Positions 57,386 through 64,000 of a stretch of 64,000 nucleotides of DNA are shown piece by piece. Under the pieces are notes generated by a model. That model ran no database searches. It saw nothing but the letters and a program-made list of their open reading frames with translations, and was not told the DNA's origin. The DNA lies in the NCBI GenBank assembly GCA_907165275.2, contig OU015666.1:1952001-2016000 (forward strand). Direction: 5' to 3'. Numbering within the stretch: position 1 is the first letter of the stretch; every line of letters begins with the position of its first letter. The position numbers and the translations under genes were made by a program. Source of the stretch: Zygaena filipendulae (Eukaryota; Arthropoda; Insecta; Lepidoptera; Zygaenidae).

Positions 57386-58582
57386 ACAAAAAAATTAAAA
57401 CCGACTTCCAAAAACACAAAACTAAAAAACTAAAAATAAAAAGCTAAAAATAACAACATACCGATTTAATTCAAAAGACAAAAACACACGTAATATTCTT
57501 ATTGATTTATGCTACCACTAATCGGTTTGAATTCGGTGACAAGCCCGCTGGTGTCTGGCCACTTGGGTTGTCCTGCTCACGAAGAGCTGGTGGCGGGAGT
57601 CGACTTAGCCCATCTACCCCCTTCATATTTGGCTTGTCACCGACTTCATACCGATTAGTGGTAGCATAAATCAATAAGAATATTACGTGTGTTTTTGTCT
57701 TTTGAATTAAATCGGTATGTTGTTATTTTTAGCTTTTTATTTTTAGTTTTTTAGTTTTGTGTTTTTGGAAGTCGGTTTTAATTTTTTTGTTAAAAATTTG
57801 TTTATTTCTCGCTTTTAAGTGACTTAGTTCGTAAATTCTCTAAGTTACAGTAGCCCAATGTCAACTGCTCATCACCTTTTACAAAATATTGCTTTTCCCG
57901 ACGCAGGGACGTTAATTGTTGAGGAGTTCTCCTTATACATCATCATCAGTTCCACTTCACCATATACATTGGGACGAGCATAAATTGTTTAGAAACCATA
58001 TTAAAGTTAAAGAATCGGAATCTGTGAAATACCTATTATTTAGTCGTTCTGATGACCATCTGTGGTCTTCATCATCAGTTTCACTTCTTCAAATTTTACT
58101 TTCCGAAAGCAAATAAACGATTTACTATAAAAAATACAAAAATCGCTATAGGTGTACCTATAATTTTTGAAGAGTTCCCTCGATTACTCCAAGATCCCAT
58201 CATCAGATCTCGACTTGGTGACAATGGAATCAATTTGGAAGTATCCCCTATCAAACAAAACACAAATTTTCGAAATCGCTGCAATCGGAACCCGTGAAAT
58301 ACGTATTATTGTTGAGTAGTTCCGATGACCATCTGTGGTCTTCATCATCAGTTCCACTTCTTCAAATTTTGCTTTCCAGAAGCAAATGAACGATTTACTA
58401 TAAAAAATACCCAAATCGCTATAGGTGTGCCTATAATTTTTGAAGAGTTCCCTCGATTTCTCCAAGATTCCATCATCAGATTCCGACTTGGTGGCAATGG
58501 GACCTAATTGGGACTAAACCCTTTCAAACAAAAAAAGAATTTTCAAAATCGGTCCAACCGTCTTCGAGTAATCGGTGAACAT

Positions 58583-58619
<37 letters not shown>

Positions 58620-58674
58620 ATACATACAATCGAACATAGAACCTCCTCCTTTTTGGAAGTCGGTTAAAAAAAAA
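57386..58674 (-). mobile_element. Compound inverted-repeat element E, minus copy with internal duplication
   Basis: Order is reversed relative to 18625-19645: foldback part first (57386-57800), then the GATGATG-rich segment, ending GGAAGTCGGTTAAAAA. The inner segment is present twice, 273 bases apart (58052 and 58325, each starting ATGACCATCTGTGGTCTTCA). A 29-base poly-A (58590-58618) corresponds to the poly-T of the other copy. Confidence 0.75.
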
Positions 58675-59727
58675 GCCTAAAATGTTGTAATCCTATGAGA
58701 AATTAAAACAATCTGGTGTTTTATAATGAACAAACTGAGAACTTAGAAAATGAACATTTTCAAGGTGATATACATTAAAGACGTAACTAAATATTAACAA
58801 ATATTATTTGTAACTCCTTAACAAAGAAGTGATTTGCTATTTTTTTCCCGTAGTTAAAATTAAGCGAACTAACGAGTCACACCGCGAGGTTTGCTAACAG
58901 AGCAATGGACTAGCAAAACAACATCAGATTACATAAGTATCACATCCTTGACTACATTTATTTTCCACATTAGTACCTAACAATGGCGGATTTTGCTGCC
59001 ATCTTGATGTCACAGATCACGAGGAATTACGGAACCTTATCTAAAGTTTGCATTATTTTAATTATGGAATTAATTTATTCTGTTGAAAGATTGCTTAAAA
59101 AAACAAAAGGTAGCTAGCTCTTTTTAGGTAGTTATTTAAATAAAATTTAATTAAGTTACTTAAGCTTAAATTCGCAAATGACGGTGCAACAGTCAAGCTA
59201 ATGCAGTTAATTTATTGAGAAGCACTAAATAATGCAATAAATATAATAACCAAAGTAATGTCAGACCTATTAAGTAAATTTGCAATATTTTATCTCGTTC
59301 TCACGACCTAAATTTGGATGAAGATAGTCTGATACTATGTATATAGATAAATTTGAGAAATTTCTTACTTTTTCTTTTACTTATGTTTTGTATCTTTTAG
59401 GAGTGCTTTGTTGTCTTTTATTTAAATCAGGTTCTATTTGATCCCTACTTTTAAAACAATAAACGCTAGGATTTTTGATCGATGAAATACTTAACAAATG
59501 TATATAATCTGTAATTATTTACACATCTATAATTCGTCTGTAATTATTTCCAGCAATTGTCTAACCCTTAGAGTTGCTTAGAGTATTGTTGAAATGCTTA
59601 CTTAATCTAAGCTTACCCATAGTAAAGTTTATACCTAGCCAATAGGAGTCAAGAATGACTCTAATGCTTCGACCAAAATAAAAAGGCCTTTTTTTGGTCG
59701 AAGCTCTAATGCATATTGCGTAGTAAT

Positions 59728-59955
59728 CCTACTAATATTATAAATGTGAAAGTGAAATGTGAATGTTTGGATGTTTAGATGTTTGGATGTTTGGATGTTT
59801 GTTACTCAATCACGCAAAAACGGCTGAACGGATTTGGATGAAATTTGGCATGCACGTTGTTAGCAGTACAGAAAAGGACATAGGGTACTTTTTATTCCGG
59901 AATTCCCGCGGGAACTCTGAAATTACCGCGGGTGAAACCGCGGGGCACAGCTAGT
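59728..59955 (+). mobile_element. Helitron-like element, full copy
   Basis: Starts TCCTACTAATATTATAAATG, includes GGATGTTTGGATGTTTG repeats, and ends CGCGGGTGAAACCGCG plus GGGCACAGCTAGT. Confidence 0.8.
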
Positions 59956-60599
59956 AAATCTATAAAAATTATCTTATGCACCTAATATTTAGGTATATTT
60001 CTTAAATCTACAAAAACAAGTTAGTATTTAAATTTTTGAATATAAATAGGTACTCGTAAGTTACTAAGGGCCATACTAAGGGCAAACAAGTTCACGGGGC
60101 TCTTATTATATTGGTCGGACAGTCGGTGAAAGGGGCAATAAACTGCTTATAAGCTGTTGTTTTGTCTGAGAGATAAATATGTATGGACTACACAGGTACA
60201 TACATTTATCTTTATTTCCTATGCAGCAGCCGCTGATTTATTTAAACTTCACCAAAATGTCCCGTCGTCGTTAAAGTTAAGCGACACTCATCTTTTAAAG
60301 CGAGTGTTGCATAACATTCTGGGGTCAGTTGAGTTACCGTCTTTACTATGTAAAATATTATGTTACAGTGATCGCTTACGTAATTATTATTAGTGTAAAA
60401 GACCGAGACGAAATTTTAATACGAATAAATGTTTTAGTAGTTTATATGCACTAAAAAATATACGTTCATTATTAATTTCAAAATATTGATTAAAATAATT
60501 AGTTTTAAATCTAGTTTGTTTATATTTTGGAATTTATCATGAACGAAATAATTTATTTGTTTCATGTAAAATTTATTTTTGTACTGGTAATTCTAACAA

Positions 60600-60868
60600 T
60601 AAAATTACTACAATACACATCACATCACAACACACAGATCCACTTGATCCCAGACTTAGCAATAAGCTTGTGTCGTGGAAACCAAGCAAACGTGATATAT
60701 ACTAGATATTATTACATATTATGTATTATACTATTGATATATAAACACGCCCAGACTGGAAAGTGGAACCCCGTGTTCATCACACTAAGTCCATCCCCAC
60801 CGGGAATCGAACCCGGAACCTCATGATTAGCGTAGGCATGGCGACCTACTGCGCCAAGGTCGTCTTAC
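60600..60868 (-). mobile_element. tRNA-derived SINE with full tRNA-like head
   Basis: On the minus strand the head (about 60789-60862) has an A box TTGGCGCAGTAGG and a B box GGTTCGATTCC inside CCGGGTTCGATTCCCGG. The body, GATGAACACGGGGTTCCACT and GCTTGGTTTCCACGAC, is shared with 738-945. The body shows it is a SINE rather than a working tRNA gene. Confidence 0.75.
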
Positions 60869-60947
60869 AAGGATATATTTACTATATATGTATATATCCA
60901 AATGTACAGAATAAAGTAGATGAATCATTTATATCGATACTAGCTGT

Positions 60948-61105
60948 GCCCTACGATTTCACCCGCAGTAATTTCGAAAAAATCGAAACATGAGTATCTA
61001 AGTTAGAAGCTTAGCAATACAACAAAAAAAAACCTCATCCAATTTGGTGCAGCAGTTTTTGCGTAGCACGAACACAAACATACAGACAGATAGATAGACA
61101 GAAAA
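60948..61105 (-). mobile_element. Helitron-like fragment (minus)
   Basis: CTAGCTGTGCCCTACGATTT and CACCCGCAGTAATTTCG at the 3' end, later CAATTTGGTGCAGCAGTTTT and ACAGACAGATAGATAGACAG. Confidence 0.55.
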
Positions 61106-61487
61106 AATCTCATGGAGTCGCCTAAATTTATTTTTTCTTATTTATCTCCCATGTACAGACATCGACCTGTAACAATTTTATTATACGTAGGAGATTTCGC
61201 TACTTGTAATACATATATGTAATTATGTACGCAAGTTATAATTTCCAATGAAAGTGAAATATAGTGTACTGAAGACGTTGAATAACGTACCTAATTATGG
61301 CAAAAAAAGTAAAAGTTTTGTCAGCATGTGTACCGCACTACTCAGATTGCTTCTTAGTACTTTCAAAATAAGGTAGAAAACATGTTGTTGATCAAACACG
61401 ATAGAATCTCTACAGTGCCTATGTGTCAACTACTTTTACTTAGCAGATATGTGTGTAAACGAAGCACGAAATTCGAGATTGCGACCT

Positions 61488-62438
61488 TCCGGGGGCAATT
61501 CTCGCACATTCGAAGTAGACTCGGACTCGAGATAAAGTTCGAATTCGAACATTAAATCGAGATGAAGTCAAGTTGAGCAATTCTCGACATGTCGACTTCG
61601 ACATTTCTCGAATGAAAGCCGTTCGAACTGCTTCGACTGGTCGGAAGCGGTCGAGACGTAAATTTCGAATTCGAATCTTCATAAATGTCCAATAGCGGTG
61701 TCGTGCGTGACAGTTTCAGAAGTTGTTGTTGTTTTTTATCTATCCCCATCTGGGACAGGCAAGGGACGTTGAGCCATACAGCCAAGTCATATGTTACAGT
61801 TTTAGAAGTTTATTATGTATTAGTAAATATACTCCGTATTAAGTGTTATGGTGGTAATTAACTGCAACTTCATAGCTTAAAGTTCCGATTAAGCATCGAA
61901 ATGCATATCAGCAACCCAATTGGATGTAAATATAACTTCAGAAAAAAAAACAAGGGAATCGTATTCTATACAGCCAATTCAGGCTGTATGAACTACGATC
62001 CCTTTGCCTTCCCCAAAAACGGGTAAAAACAAAAACTAATATTATGCATCACGATCCGTACTACGCAAACTAATTTAAACAAAATTAAAGTGATGTTGTA
62101 AAAGTGATAAAAGTAAGAACTTTTCTTTTTTTTGGTACAAATATATTGTAAAATATGTTAGTTCTTGATATAAAACGATGCACACTATTTAAAAACTTTA
62201 AAAAGCTGCTGCCTTTTTAGCTCCAGATGAATCATGTAGAATGGAATGGATACGGCTTTCGAATAAGCTTTTACTGGCAACATTTTACACTATAAACTCG
62301 AAGTCTAGTTCGATTTGTGTTGAGAATAGGAGATACGAAGAAACAGGTTCGAGTATCGAGATTTTGTGGTCGACATAGGGATCGAACAGCAATCTCGAGT
62401 TCGAGATTTTTTCGAAGGAGGCGAGAATTGGGTCCCAG
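61488..62438. mobile_element. Possible TIR element rich in TCGAA/TCGAG
   Basis: CCGGGGGCAATTCTCGC near 61490 and GCGAGAATTGGGTCCCAGG near 62422 are imperfect inverted ends. Both subterminal zones are full of TTCGAATTCGA and CTCGAG palindromes. A hairpin lies at the centre (61952-62003). Confidence 0.45.
61952..62003 (+). repeat. Imperfect hairpin, about 23 bp stem
   Basis: AAGGGAATCGTATTCTATAC followed by AGCC pairs with GGCTGTATGAACTACGATCC and CTTT around AATTCA, with a few mismatches and one bulge. It could be a pre-miRNA-like fold but is most simply the centre of the surrounding repeat. Confidence 0.4.
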
Positions 62439-62439
62439 G

Positions 62440-63620
62440 TCGCTGGGAACAGAGATGGCAAAGAGATGTAGTAAACGGAAAATAAAGAATAATATTGTAA
62501 GTGGAAAATTTTTTATAGTAATAAAATTACGTAATAATACCTGATATACCTAATTACTTTTTAAGATTAATATTTTTGTGTATATGAAAACTTTAGTTAT
62601 TTAATAAAACCTATAATCATTTAAATGCATCCATGAGGTGAATAATGCGCAATATACAGTATTATAATAATTTAATTCCTTCTTCTTGCAAATTTTGAAT
62701 AACGTATTTTCTACCACTCACAACTACTATGAGTGTGGCCATCTCCAAGAACGAGCAATAAATACGTATAAGCTTTAGCTTATCACTTACGAATCATTTA
62801 ATTGTTATTTTCTTTTTATAAAACGTGTATAAATTCGATAAAAACCATGACTCTACAAGTTTTTCTGTTCTCCATAAATAGTATATGTTCACTGTTAATT
62901 TGATTACATAAGTTTGGAGTAGAAAGACGAAGGTTTAGTTAAATGTTTGATGACCTCATGACTATTGTAGATTAAGTAATTAATCCATTAGCTAGGTATC
63001 GAGGTTCTTATGGCGTTCGAATCGATTAGAGAACGATTACGTCGAAGACGTTTATGATTTTATTGTTATTTTTAATTAATGTCAATTTAACCGGAAAAAT
63101 AATTTACCGTAACTTGAATAGTTATATTTGAAAAGTTTATTCTCCTTCGAGTTCCCAGAAATAGGTGTAGGTATCTTGTACTCTATAGATTGCTATTGTC
63201 CATGTTATAAATTATTATGTTCAAACTAAAGTAAAGTCTCTCAAGTAAATATTGATAGTTTCCCATTCAAATGAACTTCAATCATTTAAGTTTTTGAATA
63301 GATGTAACACAAAGAAAAACATTTAATGACTTTTCAACTAGAAATGTACCAATAAATAATTATACACCGTAGGAATATTGTTGTGAAAGTAAGAAAATTA
63401 TTGAATGCATATTTGCATTCTCTTATCTGATTATAAACGAGACGATACAAACAATATTTACAAGTGCGCAAATATTATAATTTACTTATTTTAGGTAACT
63501 ATCATTGTAAAACTTATCTACCTAAAGCTTAGTTATACTTAGTTTTCGATGAAAAACGATTCTAAAATAAATACAACTACTAAGTATAATACTAAAAATA
63601 GCACTTGGGAGAATTGAAAT
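62440..63620. other. AT-rich stretch, nothing recognised
   Basis: No open frame, splice-supported exon or family repeat was seen between the TCGAG-rich element and the Helitron at 63625. Confidence 0.4.
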
Positions 63621-63624
63621 TTAT

Positions 63625-63914
63625 TTTATCTATATACATACCTATATAAAAGCAGAAACTGACTGACTGATCGATCAACGCATAGCTGAAACCGCTGGGT
63701 CTAGAACCATGAAATTTTGCACAAATATTCCTTAAGTGACTTATTTGAAAAATTAACCCCTGACGGGGTGAAAAGAAAAGGGGTTGCAAAGTTTGTATGG
63801 AATAACGTCGTGTTCTCTTGGAAGAAAATAAACATGATCATGATTTATTTGTTTTAACCTCTTTGATGTCTGATTTCGACTACCACGCGGACGAAGTCGC
63901 GGGCAAAAGCTAGT
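63625..63914 (+). mobile_element. Helitron-like element, third subfamily
   Basis: It opens with TATATACATACCTATATAAA and GACTGACTGACTGATCGATC and closes CGCGGACGAAGTCGCGGGCA then AAAGCTAGT. The end hairpin and CTAGT agree with the other subfamilies although the body is unrelated. Confidence 0.6.
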
Positions 63915-64000
63915 TGTATTAAAAGTATTACTTTTTTGCTCCAATATTGATGTTGTAATAAATATTCAATGGTAAAATTCTATAATTTTCATACACAAGT

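Noticed and set aside
60789..60862. A tRNA gene on the minus strand
   Set aside because: A and B boxes are present but the following body is shared with the repeat at 738-945, so it is a SINE head.

Overview
The window looks like part of a moth or butterfly (Lepidoptera) nuclear chromosome. It is AT-rich, its protein-coding genes are split by GT-AG introns, and it is crowded with repeats of lepidopteran type. These include many non-autonomous Helitron-like elements with a GC hairpin just before a CTAGT end, tRNA-derived SINEs, truncated non-LTR retrotransposons ending in AATA or TTA repeats, and several families of short inverted-repeat DNA transposons (MITEs). There is no bacterial-type gene organisation.

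Three host genes can be reconstructed by joining exons whose splice phases agree. (1) On the minus strand, an ORP9/OSBPL9-type oxysterol-binding-protein-related gene runs from its start codon near 33194 to beyond the left edge. Seven exons are present: 33093-33194, 7459-7587, 5738-5917, 3191-3268, 2862-2912, 1991-2057 and 593-679. They encode the PH domain, the helical dimerisation region and part of the linker; the lipid-binding domain lies outside. (2) On the plus strand, a complete very-long-chain fatty acid elongase (ELOVL) gene of five coding exons lies between 15133 and 30955 and encodes 274 residues. It sits entirely inside the 25.5-kb first intron of the ORP9 gene, in antisense orientation. 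(3) On the minus strand, at 36671-40954, lies most of a large glutamine/proline-rich, probably secreted protein of about 1.3 thousand residues with a conserved C-terminal block. Its first exon is not certain; a one-codon candidate is at 42459-42461.

Layout: 1-8000 holds ORP9 exons 7 to 2 separated by Helitron and MITE copies. From 8000 to 33000 is the ORP9 first intron, containing a 2.7-kb LINE (about 11710-14425), the ELOVL gene, a PIF/Harbinger-like element, nested MITEs, a 20-bp satellite and SINE/LINE remnants. From 33000 to 36600 are the ORP9 start and two TIR elements. From 36600 to 41000 is the Q-rich gene. From 41000 to 64000 no host gene could be recognised; that part holds Helitrons, nested TIR elements, a 1.3-kb compound inverted-repeat element matching one at 18625-19645, and long stretches of plain AT-rich DNA.

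The two lipid genes act at membranes in related pathways: the elongase lengthens acyl-CoAs in the ER, and ORP9-type proteins carry lipids between ER and Golgi membranes. Their nested antisense arrangement is the most notable organisation here. Other points worth checking are a perfect 28-bp hairpin in the elongase 3' UTR, a MITE family that carries paired TGACGTCA palindromes, and an intron-retention choice in the Q-rich gene that would swap an acidic tail for a hydrophobic one.
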